A stretch of DNA of 64,000 bases, taken from Marinobacter sp. GTDB taxonomy: Bacteria > Pseudomonadota > Gammaproteobacteria > Pseudomonadales > Oleiphilaceae. How positions within the stretch are numbered: position 1 is the stretch's first letter; every line of letters starts with the position of its first letter. This document shows, in pieces, positions 14,846 through 23,448 of the stretch. The stretch lies in assembly GCA_022565395.1 (NCBI GenBank), contig JAIUMV010000018.1:1-64000 (forward strand), read 5' to 3'. Made by a program: the position numbers and the translations under genes. The notes under the pieces are model-generated. The model ran no database searches and was not told where the DNA came from. It saw only the letters and a program-made list of their open reading frames with translations.

Positions 14846-16759
14846 TCAATCTTCCAGATAGGTGTAACCGTTCAGGCCGGCTTCCAGCTCCACCAGAAAC
14901 CCCTGTTGCTCGTCTGCTGACAGTGCGCTGGCCTGAAACTGGCTACGGTAGGATTCCAGCAGAGTTTGCGGTTCAAAGTTCACATAGCGCAGGATCTTCG
15001 CCACCGTATCGCCCTCGATGGGGTGGCGAATGTCGTAACCGCCGCGGCCATTGAGGCTGATGTCCACAGAGTGGGTGTCGCCGAACAGGTTATGCATGTC
15101 CCCGAGGATTTCCTGATAGGCGCCGGTCATGAAAAAGCCCACCAGAAGTGGCTGATCGGGGTCTTCCTCCGGCAGCGGCAGGGTTGTCTCGATACCCTGG
15201 CCATCCACATACATGTCGATACGGCCATCGGAGTCACAGGTGATGTCCTGAATCACCGCCCGGCGGGTCAGCGGACGGTTAAGGCCGTTGATAGGCAGTA
15301 CCGGGAAGATCTGGTCGATGCCCCACACATCCGGCAGCGACTGGAACAGGGAAAAATTCACGAACAGCTTCTCTGCCAGCTTCTCGTTCAGCTCGTCGAT
15401 AATCTCACGGTGAGCGCGATTGGCGCTATCCAGCTGACTGCGCAACAGTTTGCAGCTGGCAGTGTAGAGCTGCTCCGCCTCGGCACGCCCGGTCAGTGAC
15501 AGCACCCCGTGTGCAAACAGGCCATGAACATCTCCCATAGCGTGCAGGATGTCGTGGTAAAGCTCCACCTGCGAGCGTCGCGCCTGACCGGGTGCCTGCA
15601 AACTCTGCCAGGCGTCCCACAAATCCTGCAGGGGGCGGGGGGCGTCAGCGGCTGGCTGACGGGGTGTGATGACGGCTGGGGTCTCCTGATCAATCACATT
15701 GGTGACCAGCACGGCATGGTGGGCGGTCATAGCACGGCCGGACTCGCTGATCAGGTCCGGGTGAGGGATGCCCGCCCGTTCGCACTCGGCACGCAAGGTG
15801 TGAATCACGTTGTAGGCGTATTCCTTGACGCTGTAGTTCATGGAGCAGCTGCTACGGGAGCGGGTGCCTTCGTAATCCACGCCCAGGCCGCCGCCAATAT
15901 CCACGGTGGTGATGGGAGCGCCCAGGGCCAGCAGCTCGCTGTAGAAGCGGGCGCACTCCCGCAGGCCGGTCTGGATATCCCGGATGTTGGCAATCTGCGA
16001 GCCCAGATGGAAATGCAACAGTTGCAGGGCGTCCAGCGCATCGGCTTCCCGCAGGGTGGCAATGACTGCCAGGATCTGACTGGCGGACAGGCCGAACTTG
16101 GATTTTTCCCCGCCGGTATTTTGCCAGTTGCCCTTGCCAATGCTGGCCAGTCGGGCACGCACGCCAATCAGTGGCTTAACCTGCAGCTTGCGGGACTCCT
16201 CCAGAATCAGCCCCAGCTCTGACAGTTTTTCAACCACAATAAAAACACGGTGGCCCAGCTTCTGGCCAATCAGTGCCAGGCGGATATACTCGCGGTCCTT
16301 GTAGCCATTGCAAACCACCACTGAACCGGGTGTGCGCGACAGTGCCAGCACCGCCAGCAGTTCCGGCTTGCTGCCTGCTTCAAGGCCAATCTGTTTGCGA
16401 CTGGCCGCGGGCTCGGCACGGATGATCTCTTCCACCACGCGCCGCTGCTGGTTGACCTTGATGGGGTACACAGCAGTATAACGGCCCTGATACTGCTCTG
16501 CCTGAGCCACCTCATTGAAGGCGTCACACAGTTTGTTGACCCGGTCATGCAGAATGTCGGTAAAACGCACCAGCACCGGAAGGTGAATGCCTTCATGGGC
16601 CAGGGTGCGGGTCAGTTCCGGCAGGTTGATGCCCTGGCCGCTGACGCCACGGTCTGGACGTATCAGGACATCGCCCTGCGGGTTCACATCCAGGTAGCCT
16701 TCGCTCCAGTGGGCAATGTTGTAGACCTTGTGGGCATTTGTGCCGGGCTGATCAGTCAT
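14846..16759 (-). CDS. speA: Biosynthetic arginine decarboxylase (PLP)
   Basis: The 637-residue enzyme turns arginine into agmatine, the first step of putrescine and spermidine synthesis. Length and fold match SpeA: an alanine-racemase-like PLP barrel with YPIKVNQQRRVVEEI carrying the PLP lysine near residue 107, LGLEAGSKPELLA, HFHLGSQIANIRDI, and VDIGGGLGVDYEGTRS. SpeE is divergent, with 202 bases between them, so polyamine genes flank a shared control region. Spermidine made next door is the eventual end product. Confidence 0.95.
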   Translation of the reverse strand: MTDQPGTNAHKVYNIAHWSEGYLDVNPQGDVLIRPDRGVSGQGINLPELTRTLAHEGIHLPVLVRFTDILHDRVNKLCDAFNEVAQAEQYQGRYTAVYPIKVNQQRRVVEEIIRAEPAASRKQIGLEAGSKPELLAVLALSRTPGSVVVCNGYKDREYIRLALIGQKLGHRVFIVVEKLSELGLILEESRKLQVKPLIGVRARLASIGKGNWQNTGGEKSKFGLSASQILAVIATLREADALDALQLLHFHLGSQIANIRDIQTGLRECARFYSELLALGAPITTVDIGGGLGVDYEGTRSRSSCSMNYSVKEYAYNVIHTLRAECERAGIPHPDLISESGRAMTAHHAVLVTNVIDQETPAVITPRQPAADAPRPLQDLWDAWQSLQAPGQARRSQVELYHDILHAMGDVHGLFAHGVLSLTGRAEAEQLYTASCKLLRSQLDSANRAHREIIDELNEKLAEKLFVNFSLFQSLPDVWGIDQIFPVLPINGLNRPLTRRAVIQDITCDSDGRIDMYVDGQGIETTLPLPEEDPDQPLLVGFFMTGAYQEILGDMHNLFGDTHSVDISLNGRGGYDIRHPIEGDTVAKILRYVNFEPQTLLESYRSQFQASALSADEQQGFLVELEAGLNGYTYLED

Positions 16760-16961
16760 CTTTTACCTATACTCCGAGACCGTGAGGCATGTGAGTTGCC
16801 TTGCATGGGCGCATTTTAGGGATTCAGACCGGCCACTGAAAGCACTGGCGAAAAAAAAGCCAGGGGGCCGTCGGAAAGTACGTGCTATTTATTGTTTCTT
16901 TGCCGGGGTCTGCGCCCCTACAATAGCCGCCATTGAATTCACCGGGTAGGGGAGAACTGCC

Positions 16962-17822
16962 ATGACTGTATTGAACGACGGCTGGTTTACCGAGGTATTC
17001 CAGGACCAGGGTACTGCCTTTTCGCTGCAAGTGACCAAGAAACTGCACGAAGAGCAAAGCCAGTACCAGAAGCTGGAAATCTATGAGACTGCCACCTTTG
17101 GCAATCTGATGGTACTGGATGGCTGCGTCATGCTGACCACCCGGGATAATTTTCTCTACCACGAGATGATGACCCATCCGGCCCTGTTCACCCACAAGGC
17201 GCCGAAGAAAGTTGTGATTATCGGTGGCGGCGACTGCGGCACCCTCAAGGAAGTGCTCAAGCACCCGGGCGTTGAAGAAGCCTGGCAGGTGGAGATTGAT
17301 GAGCGGGTTACCCGCTTGTCAGAGCAGTACTTCCCCGAGCTTTGTGAATCTAATGAAGACCCGCGCGCCAACTTCTTCTTTGGCGACGGCATTCAGTGGA
17401 TGCGGGACATTGAGCCCAACAGTGTGGATGTGATCATTGTTGACAGCACGGACCCGGTGGGCCCGGCGGAAGGTCTGTTTGCCGTGGACTTCTACCGGGA
17501 TTGCCTGATGGCCCTGCGGGACGGTGGCATTCTGGTGCAACAGAGCGAATCGCCTCTGCTGCACACCCAGACCATTATCAAGGACATCCACGCGGACATG
17601 AAAAAGGCAGGTTTCGACCATGTCCAGACGTTGCCCTTCCCGCAGCCGGTTTATCCCACCGGTTGGTGGAGTTGCACCATGGCAGGCAAGGACAAGCCAG
17701 TGAAATACTTCCGCGAAGAAGATGCTGCTGAGCGTCCCTTCGCGACCCGGTACTACAACGAGGGGGTACACCGGGGCGCATTGGCCATGCCGCAGTTCAT
17801 GCTGGAAGCACTGGAAGACTGA
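16962..17822 (+). CDS. speE: Spermidine synthase (polyamine aminopropyltransferase)
   Basis: The 286-residue enzyme transfers an aminopropyl group from decarboxylated S-adenosylmethionine to putrescine. Seen: LMVLDGCVMLTTRDNFLYHE at about 48-67, the nucleotide-binding VVIIGGGDCGTLKEVLKHPG at about 86-105, VIIVDSTDPVGPAEGLF with the catalytic Asp, and QSESPLLH. GGGGAG precedes the ATG and TACAAT at about 16918 could be its -10 box. The neighbouring divergent speA supplies the agmatine route to putrescine. Confidence 0.95.
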   Translation: MTVLNDGWFTEVFQDQGTAFSLQVTKKLHEEQSQYQKLEIYETATFGNLMVLDGCVMLTTRDNFLYHEMMTHPALFTHKAPKKVVIIGGGDCGTLKEVLKHPGVEEAWQVEIDERVTRLSEQYFPELCESNEDPRANFFFGDGIQWMRDIEPNSVDVIIVDSTDPVGPAEGLFAVDFYRDCLMALRDGGILVQQSESPLLHTQTIIKDIHADMKKAGFDHVQTLPFPQPVYPTGWWSCTMAGKDKPVKYFREEDAAERPFATRYYNEGVHRGALAMPQFMLEALED

Positions 17823-17912
17823 AGTCGCCGCACTTGCCGTACCTGATTCATGGACTAGACTGAAAGGTGGTCAAATAATAATCAGGTGGCGGCGATTGAT
17901 GGAGGTTGCGGT

Positions 17913-18110
17913 ATGTACGTGCGTAAAGGGGAGCCAGAAAAAAGCTGGTTCCGCAGTGATCGGTTCGCACAGGTAAATGGCGAATGGTTCTTTCAGACCC
18001 GTGAAGGCACCTTTGAGGGGCCCTTCGGGTCACTGCAGGAAGCTAGCAACGCGTTGCAGTATTACCTGCGCCATGCAGAGGATCACTTGTATAACCCGGC
18101 CTTGCACTGA
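17913..18110 (+). CDS. DUF6316-like small protein
   Basis: ATG 17913 follows GGAGGTTGCGGT and gives 65 residues: RKGEPEKSWFRSDRF, NGEWFFQTREG and EGPFGSLQEASNALQYYLRH. This pattern (RxGE, R-x-D-R, W-Y/F-F-x-TREG, GPF) is what I recall for DUF6316 of pseudomonads and relatives. It is soluble, acidic and aromatic-rich, and its function is unknown. It follows speE by 90 bases and is closed by a strong terminator. Confidence 0.65.
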   Translation: MYVRKGEPEKSWFRSDRFAQVNGEWFFQTREGTFEGPFGSLQEASNALQYYLRHAEDHLYNPALH

Positions 18111-18131
18111 GCTTTCAGGGTGAGCCGGAGT

Positions 18132-18163
18132 AAAAAAACCGACCCAGCTGGGTCGGTTTTTTT
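18132..18163. terminator. Strong bidirectional terminator
   Basis: A perfect 32-base palindrome: seven As, CCGACCCA/GCTGGGTCGG stem, seven Ts. It can end the DUF6316 transcript on the plus strand and back up the amtB transcript on the minus strand. Confidence 0.92.
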
Positions 18164-18178
18164 GTATCGCTACAACAG

Positions 18179-18206
18179 AAAAGGCCCCGCAGCTGCGGGG
18201 CCTTTT
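18179..18206. terminator. Second bidirectional terminator, downstream of amtB
   Basis: A perfect 28-base palindrome centred on GCAGCTGC, with AAAA and TTTT flanks. It begins 30 bases after the amtB stop codon on the minus strand. Two strong palindromes back to back insulate the two convergent units. Confidence 0.85.
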
Positions 18207-18235
18207 CATTATTGCTTCAGAGTGTCATGGGCCGC

Positions 18236-19480
18236 TTACTTGGCGCTGACAAACTCTGGGTAGGCTTCCATACCACACTCTGCCAGATCGACACCTTCGT
18301 ACTCGTCCTCTTCGCTGACACGGATGCCCATGACGGCTTTGAGGATGCTCCACACGATCAGAGAGGTGACGAACACCCAGACAAAGATGGTGATAGCGCC
18401 GACGATCTGACCGAAGAAGCTTGCGTCACCGTTGGTGACGGGCACCAGCAGCAGGCCGAGCAGACCACAGGTACCGTGCACAGAGATGGCACCTACGGGG
18501 TCATCGATACGCAGCTTGTCGAAGAACACGATGCTGAACACAACCAGCAGGCCGCCCATGGCACCGAAGATGGTAGCCAGCAGAGGCGTTGGGGTGTCCG
18601 GACCAGCCGTGATGGTGACCAGGCCAGCCAGGGCGCCGTTGAGCAGCATGGTCAGGTCAGCCTTGCCGAACATGATGCGGGCCAGAATCAGCGCTGCCAG
18701 ACCGCCACCCGCCGCAGCGGCGTTGGTGTTCATGAACACGATGGCTACGTCGTTGGCTGCTTCTGCAGTGGCCGTGGCCAGCACTGAGCCGCCGTTGAAA
18801 CCGAACCAGCCCATCCACAGGATGAAGGTACCCAGTGTGGCCAGCGGCAGGTTGGCACCCGGAATGGCGCGGATCTCGCCGTTCGGACCGTACTTGCCTT
18901 TACGGGCACCCAGCAACAGTACGCCCGCCAGAGCAGCCGCAGCACCAGCCATGTGCACGATACCGGAGCCAGCAAAGTCACTGAAGCCCAGTTCGCCCAG
19001 TTCATACAGACCGAAGACGGCTTTTTCGCCCCAGGTCCAGGCACCAGACATCGGGTAGATGAAGCCGGTCATGATTACCGCGAAGCCAAGGAAGGCCCAG
19101 AGCTTCATGCGCTCAGCGACCGCACCGGACACGATGGACATGGCCGTGGCCACGAAGACCACCTGGAAGAAGAAGTCCGCAGACGGCGCGTAAGTGGCCT
19201 CTGCCTCATAGACGAAACCTTCCTCAACGCCCATATCCTTGATGCCGCTCAGGAAAATTCCACCGTCGTACATGATGGCGTAACCGCAGATCAGGTACAT
19301 GGTGCAGGCAATGGCGTAAAGCGCCACGTTTTTGGTCAGGATCTCTGTGGTGTTCTTGGCGCGCACAAGGCCGGATTCCAGCATGGCGAAGCCCGCTGCC
19401 ATCCACATGACCAATGCACCACAGACAAGGAAGTAAAACGTATCTAGTGCAAACTGTATTTCAAAGACAGTACTTTCCAT
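18236..19480 (-). CDS. amtB: Ammonium transporter
   Basis: The 414-residue protein has eleven expected membrane helices and the Amt signatures GFAMLESGLVRAKNTTEIL, AGSGIVHMAGAAAALAGVLL, LGTFILWMGWFGFNGGS, and VHGTCGLLGLLLVP with the pore histidine. It takes up ammonium/ammonia across the inner membrane. ATG 19480 follows GGAGGG. There is no long cleaved signal peptide. It is the second gene of the glnK-amtB operon, in which GlnK plugs the transporter when nitrogen becomes plentiful. Confidence 0.95.
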   Translation of the reverse strand: MESTVFEIQFALDTFYFLVCGALVMWMAAGFAMLESGLVRAKNTTEILTKNVALYAIACTMYLICGYAIMYDGGIFLSGIKDMGVEEGFVYEAEATYAPSADFFFQVVFVATAMSIVSGAVAERMKLWAFLGFAVIMTGFIYPMSGAWTWGEKAVFGLYELGELGFSDFAGSGIVHMAGAAAALAGVLLLGARKGKYGPNGEIRAIPGANLPLATLGTFILWMGWFGFNGGSVLATATAEAANDVAIVFMNTNAAAAGGGLAALILARIMFGKADLTMLLNGALAGLVTITAGPDTPTPLLATIFGAMGGLLVVFSIVFFDKLRIDDPVGAISVHGTCGLLGLLLVPVTNGDASFFGQIVGAITIFVWVFVTSLIVWSILKAVMGIRVSEEDEYEGVDLAECGMEAYPEFVSAK

Positions 19481-19555
19481 TGGAAGCCCTCCGCACAAGG
19501 CTCTTTAATGAGATCAAAATGTTTTGCGCTGGCAACAACTGAGTCAGTTGTGGGG

Positions 19556-19936
<381 letters not shown>

Positions 19937-20017
19937 TCATGTTTTCGCACGAAGCCGGATCGAGTCCGGGATGCTGGCGCCACGCACGGGATTGTGCGGA
20001 TCGCGTACAGTGGCTAT

Positions 20018-20033
20018 AGCACTCAGTGTGCCA
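20018..20033 (-). promoter_or_regulatory. Sigma-54 (-24/-12) promoter of glnK-amtB
   Basis: On the minus strand: TGGCAC, five bases, GTGCT, with GG and GC at the exact spacing of the YTGGCAC-N5-TTGCW consensus (only the first T of TTGC differs). It lies 124 bases before glnK. With the two NtrC-like sites upstream it makes a complete nitrogen-limitation control region. Confidence 0.85.
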
Positions 20034-20097
20034 ACGCAAAAAACACGTTTTATTACATAATGTTATGCTTAGCAGGCTCCGAAATGGAACATGCGGG

Positions 20098-20114
20098 TGC
20101 GCCATGGTGGCGCA
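20098..20114. promoter_or_regulatory. NtrC-type enhancer site, proximal
   Basis: TGCGCCA TGG TGGCGCA is a perfect 7-3-7 palindrome that matches the NtrC consensus TGCACCA-N3-TGGTGCA apart from one base per arm. Its centre is about 98 bases upstream of the predicted glnK transcription start. Confidence 0.6.
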
Positions 20115-20127
20115 AGCCGCGATTCGT

Positions 20128-20144
20128 TGCACCAAAATGATGCT
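20128..20144. promoter_or_regulatory. NtrC-type enhancer site, distal
   Basis: TGCACCA AAA TGATGCT: the left arm matches the NtrC consensus perfectly, the right arm at five of seven bases. It is centred 30 bases (about three helical turns) from the proximal site, as expected for two cooperating NtrC dimers. Confidence 0.55.
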
Positions 20145-20247
20145 TTGAGCGTGCGCCGGATCTGGCGCGCGCGGCTCCTCGCTATGATGCAGTCTATGCT
20201 AGACTGGCCGCAACTATCCTTTTGACGGTTTTAGCGGGAGATACGGG

Positions 20248-20499
20248 ATGAAAGGTCCTCAGGAATTTCTGGCCCAGCTGCAAGGGCAATTTGGCCAGTT
20301 CGTGCCGGATATGGCGAAAGCAGCACGAAATGACTTTGAAAATCATGCCAAGATGACAGTCATGACCGTGCTCTCCAAGCTGGACCTGGTCACCCGGGAA
20401 GAGTTTGATGCCCAGCAGGCGGTATTGATGCGCACCCGTGAAAAGGTTGATGCGCTGGAGAAAAAGGTTGCTGAGCTGGAGCAGCGTCTGGGCGGCTGA
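20248..20499 (+). CDS. ubiK: Ubiquinone biosynthesis accessory factor UbiK (YqiC/BMFP)
   Basis: The 83-residue protein has the small helical N-terminus (LLQ-type: FLAQLQGQFGQFVPDMAKAA) and a C-terminal coiled coil LMRTREKVDALEKKVAELEQ. The E. coli homologue binds UbiJ and assists late steps of aerobic ubiquinone synthesis, and has membrane-fusogenic activity. It lies between glnK and yifB, as in Pseudomonas. Confidence 0.88.
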   Translation: MKGPQEFLAQLQGQFGQFVPDMAKAARNDFENHAKMTVMTVLSKLDLVTREEFDAQQAVLMRTREKVDALEKKVAELEQRLGG

Positions 20500-20553
20500 G
20501 GCTGCCCCGCTCGCTTCATCATTTGAATACTCTGATTACCAGGGAAGGTTGTC

Positions 20554-22080
20554 ATGCTAGCGGTTGTCCACACCCGTGCCCGTCTGGGCGTTGAAGCGCC
20601 TGCCGTTTCTGTCGAAATCCACCTGTCCAATGGCTTGCCCGCTCTGTCTATTGTGGGGCTGCCGGAAACTGCTGTACGCGAGAGTAAGGACCGGGTCCGC
20701 AGCGCCTTGATGACTGCGGGCTTCGAATTTCCCGCCCGCCGCATCACCATAAACCTGGCCCCCGCCGATCTGCCGAAGGAAGGCGGTCGCTTTGACCTGC
20801 CTATTGCGCTGGGTATTCTGGCGGCCTCAGGCCAGGTGCCCGCAGCGGCCCTGGCAGGGCTGGAGTGTATCGGAGAGCTATCACTGGACGGCGCCCTGCG
20901 GCCGGTCCGGGGTGTCTTGCCAGCGGTGTTGGCTGCCCGGTCGGCCGGGCGTCAGGTCATTATTCCAGCGGAGAATGCCGAGGAAGCGGCCCTCGCCGCG
21001 GAAGATGATGTGTTCGCCGTCACCCACCTGCTCGATGTGTGTGCACACTTGCAGGGCAAGACCCGCCTGACCTTGGTGCAGCCCAGTCCGGCCCTGGAAC
21101 AGCCTGCCCGTGCCGTGGATCTGGCGGATGTTGTTGGCCAGCAGGTGCCCAAACGGGCACTGGAGATTGCGGCTGCCGGTGGACATAACCTGCTGATGTT
21201 TGGACCGCCGGGGACCGGCAAGAGCATGCTGGCCAGTCGCTTGCCGGGCATCCTGCCACCACTGCAACGCAGCGAAGCGCTGGAAGTGGCCAGTATTCAC
21301 TCGGTCGCCGGTCAGAATGTGGCGCGTCAGGGCTGGCTACAACCGCCCTTTCGCACGCCGCACCATACCGCGTCAGCGGTGGCACTGGTGGGTGGCGGCA
21401 GCAGCCCGCGACCGGGCGAAATCTCGCTGGCCCACCATGGCGTGTTGTTCCTCGATGAGTTGCCGGAGTTTGACCGCAAGGTACTGGAAGTCCTGCGTGA
21501 GCCTATGGAATCCGGTGAAATTGTCATTTCCCGGGCTGCCCGCCAGGTGACCTATCCGGCGCGCTTTCAGGTGGTGGGGGCCATGAATCCATGCCCCTGC
21601 GGTTATCTGGGACACCCGACTATTCCCTGCATCTGCACCCCACAACAGATCACCCGCTACCAGGCCAAGCTGTCTGGCCCCTTGCTGGACCGGTTTGACC
21701 TGCATGTGGAGGTGCCCGTGCAGGCGGGAGAGGTGCTGCTGGGCAAGGCAGGCGCCCAGGAGCCCAGCGCCAGGGTCAGAGACCGGGTGCTGGCAGCCCG
21801 TGAACGCCAGCAGGCCCGCGGTGCCGTCAATGCGCAACTGAGCGGTGATGCCCTGAAAAAGTATTGCCAGCCGGATGATCGCAGCGCCGCCTTCCTCAGC
21901 CAGGCCATGGACCGCCTGGGCCTGTCTGCCCGGGCGCTGCACCGCATCTTGCGGGTGGCGCGCACGCTGGCGGATCTGGAAGGCCTGGAGACCCTGCAGC
22001 ACCGCCATCTGGTGGAGGCCTTGGGTTATCGCAAGCTGGATCGAAAACAGCGCACAACGGCAGGCCAGCCAACCGCTTAG
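20554..22080 (+). CDS. yifB: Magnesium-chelatase-like AAA+ ATPase (ComM/YifB)
   Basis: The 508-residue protein has the Lon-protease-like N-terminal domain (LSIVGLPETAVRESKDRVRS), a Walker A GPPGTGKSMLASRLPGILPP at about 217-236, Walker B GVLFLDELPEFDRKVLEVLR, and a C-terminal Mg-chelatase domain. The Cys-rich CPCGYLGHPTIPCICTPQQI is a family mark. ComM, its Vibrio homologue, drives branch migration during natural transformation. Wide presence in non-competent species suggests a broader repair role. Confidence 0.92.
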   Translation: MLAVVHTRARLGVEAPAVSVEIHLSNGLPALSIVGLPETAVRESKDRVRSALMTAGFEFPARRITINLAPADLPKEGGRFDLPIALGILAASGQVPAAALAGLECIGELSLDGALRPVRGVLPAVLAARSAGRQVIIPAENAEEAALAAEDDVFAVTHLLDVCAHLQGKTRLTLVQPSPALEQPARAVDLADVVGQQVPKRALEIAAAGGHNLLMFGPPGTGKSMLASRLPGILPPLQRSEALEVASIHSVAGQNVARQGWLQPPFRTPHHTASAVALVGGGSSPRPGEISLAHHGVLFLDELPEFDRKVLEVLREPMESGEIVISRAARQVTYPARFQVVGAMNPCPCGYLGHPTIPCICTPQQITRYQAKLSGPLLDRFDLHVEVPVQAGEVLLGKAGAQEPSARVRDRVLAARERQQARGAVNAQLSGDALKKYCQPDDRSAAFLSQAMDRLGLSARALHRILRVARTLADLEGLETLQHRHLVEALGYRKLDRKQRTTAGQPTA

Positions 22081-22150
22081 CCACCGCAGGGGCACGCAGT
22101 GAGGCCGGCTCTCTGTTAAACTGGCGGCTGTGCCGATAACGGAGAGTGCG

Positions 22151-22870
22151 ATGAGCGAGCAAGATAAAACCGAAGCGCCTTCATCCCCTGTGACCACACG
22201 CCGGGGTGTACGGAGTTTTGTTATTCGCCAGGGGCGAATGACGGATGGCCAGAAGAAGGCCTATGACCGCCATTGGGCCAAGTATGGTCTGACCCGGGAG
22301 CAGGGTGTCATTGACCCGCGGCTGGTGTTTGGCCGTGAGGCCTGCCTGAATCTGGAAATCGGCTTTGGTATGGGCAAGTCGCTGGCCACTATGGCGGCGG
22401 CTGCGCCAGAACAGGATTTTATCGGTGTGGAAGTCCACAAACCCGGTGTTGGGGCACTGCTCAAGGATGTTGAAGAGCAGGGCCTGGACAATGTCCGGGT
22501 GTACGATGTCGATGCCAATGACGTGATTGATCTGTGTCTGCCGGATGCCTGCCTGGACCGGGTATTACTGTTTTTCCCTGACCCCTGGCACAAGAAGCGC
22601 CATAACAAGCGCCGTATTGTGCAGCCGGAGTTTGCCCAGCGTATCCGCCACAAGCTGAGGGTGGGGGGGATCTTCCACATGGCGACGGACTGGCAGGAGT
22701 ACGCTGAGCATATGATGGAGGTGATGAACGAGGCTGAAGGCTTCGAGAATGTGGCTGGTCCCGGTCAGTTCTCGCCACGCCCGGAGGATCGTCCCATCAC
22801 CAAATTCGAGACCCGGGGCGAGCGCCTGGGGCACGGTGTCTGGGATCTGTTGTTTCGTCGCAGTAATTAG
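22151..22870 (+). CDS. trmB: tRNA (guanine-N7-)-methyltransferase
   Basis: ATG 22151 after GGAGAG gives 239 residues. TrmB makes m7G46 in the variable loop of tRNAs. Seen: [19 protein letters not shown] at the N-terminus, the SAM motif [31 protein letters not shown], and the catalytic [20 protein letters not shown]. Length is normal. It follows yifB by 70 bases. Confidence 0.95.
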   Translation: MSEQDKTEAPSSPVTTRRGVRSFVIRQGRMTDGQKKAYDRHWAKYGLTREQGVIDPRLVFGREACLNLEIGFGMGKSLATMAAAAPEQDFIGVEVHKPGVGALLKDVEEQGLDNVRVYDVDANDVIDLCLPDACLDRVLLFFPDPWHKKRHNKRRIVQPEFAQRIRHKLRVGGIFHMATDWQEYAEHMMEVMNEAEGFENVAGPGQFSPRPEDRPITKFETRGERLGHGVWDLLFRRSN

Positions 22871-22882
22871 GTATTCGCCCTT

Positions 22883-22920
22883 GAGCACTGGCGTCACTTG
22901 CTGGCGCCGCTTCAGTGCTC
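22883..22920. terminator. Hairpin between trmB and the convergent membrane gene
   Basis: GAGCACTG (22883-22890) pairs with CAGTGCTC (22913-22920). The loop can form an inner GGCG/CGCC stem. The second arm includes the stop of the minus-strand gene. No T-run follows. Confidence 0.35.
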
Positions 22921-23448
22921 GGGGTGCAGGGGCCGCCGGCGGGCGGCCCTGATCATGATCAGGCCGGTAATACCGATAACCAGACAGGTGAACTTGGCCA
23001 GCGCCAGCAAGGTTGCGGCCACACTCATGTTGTCCGACGGTGCCGACAGGTTGCTCAGTAGTACCACGTTCTCGGCGGCATCAGCGGTTGCCATGCCGAC
23101 GAACAGAACCTTCACCCAACGCCCGGTTTTCTGTTCCCGCACCCCAGGGCGATCGCTCAGCAGGTAACTGGTCAGTCCCAGCAGGGTAACCAGGTAGGCC
23201 GGTACAAACAGAAATTCCAGCCAGAGCCACACGGAAGCCCAATACAACCCGTCGTCACCCCAACTGCGCATGATGTTGATGGTGTGCTCAGCGGTTGCCG
23301 CTAATTGCAGGCTGACCATACCTTGGGGTGCCGCATGGCTGACAATCAGACTGTTCAAGAACATGAGTAGGGCTAAAAGGGCAACGGTAAACATCGCCGC
23401 AAGCAGCAGCCATCTGGGCGGGGCTTTCAGGGTGGGGTGGCTAATCAC
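22912..23448 (-). CDS. Four-helix inner-membrane protein, unknown
   Basis: GTG 23448 overlaps the hemW stop (GTGA on the minus strand), implying coupled translation; a longer reading to 23598 would lie deep inside hemW and is discarded. The product has 178 residues and four probable membrane helices (about 13-35, 65-95, 108-130, 145-168). A VWLWLEFLFVPAYLVTLLGL stretch and ATADAAENVVLL are notable; the latter puts acidic residues in a membrane segment. The Arg-rich end is probably cytoplasmic. I do not recognise the family. Confidence 0.7.
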   Translation of the reverse strand: MISHPTLKAPPRWLLLAAMFTVALLALLMFLNSLIVSHAAPQGMVSLQLAATAEHTINIMRSWGDDGLYWASVWLWLEFLFVPAYLVTLLGLTSYLLSDRPGVREQKTGRWVKVLFVGMATADAAENVVLLSNLSAPSDNMSVAATLLALAKFTCLVIGITGLIMIRAARRRPLHPEH

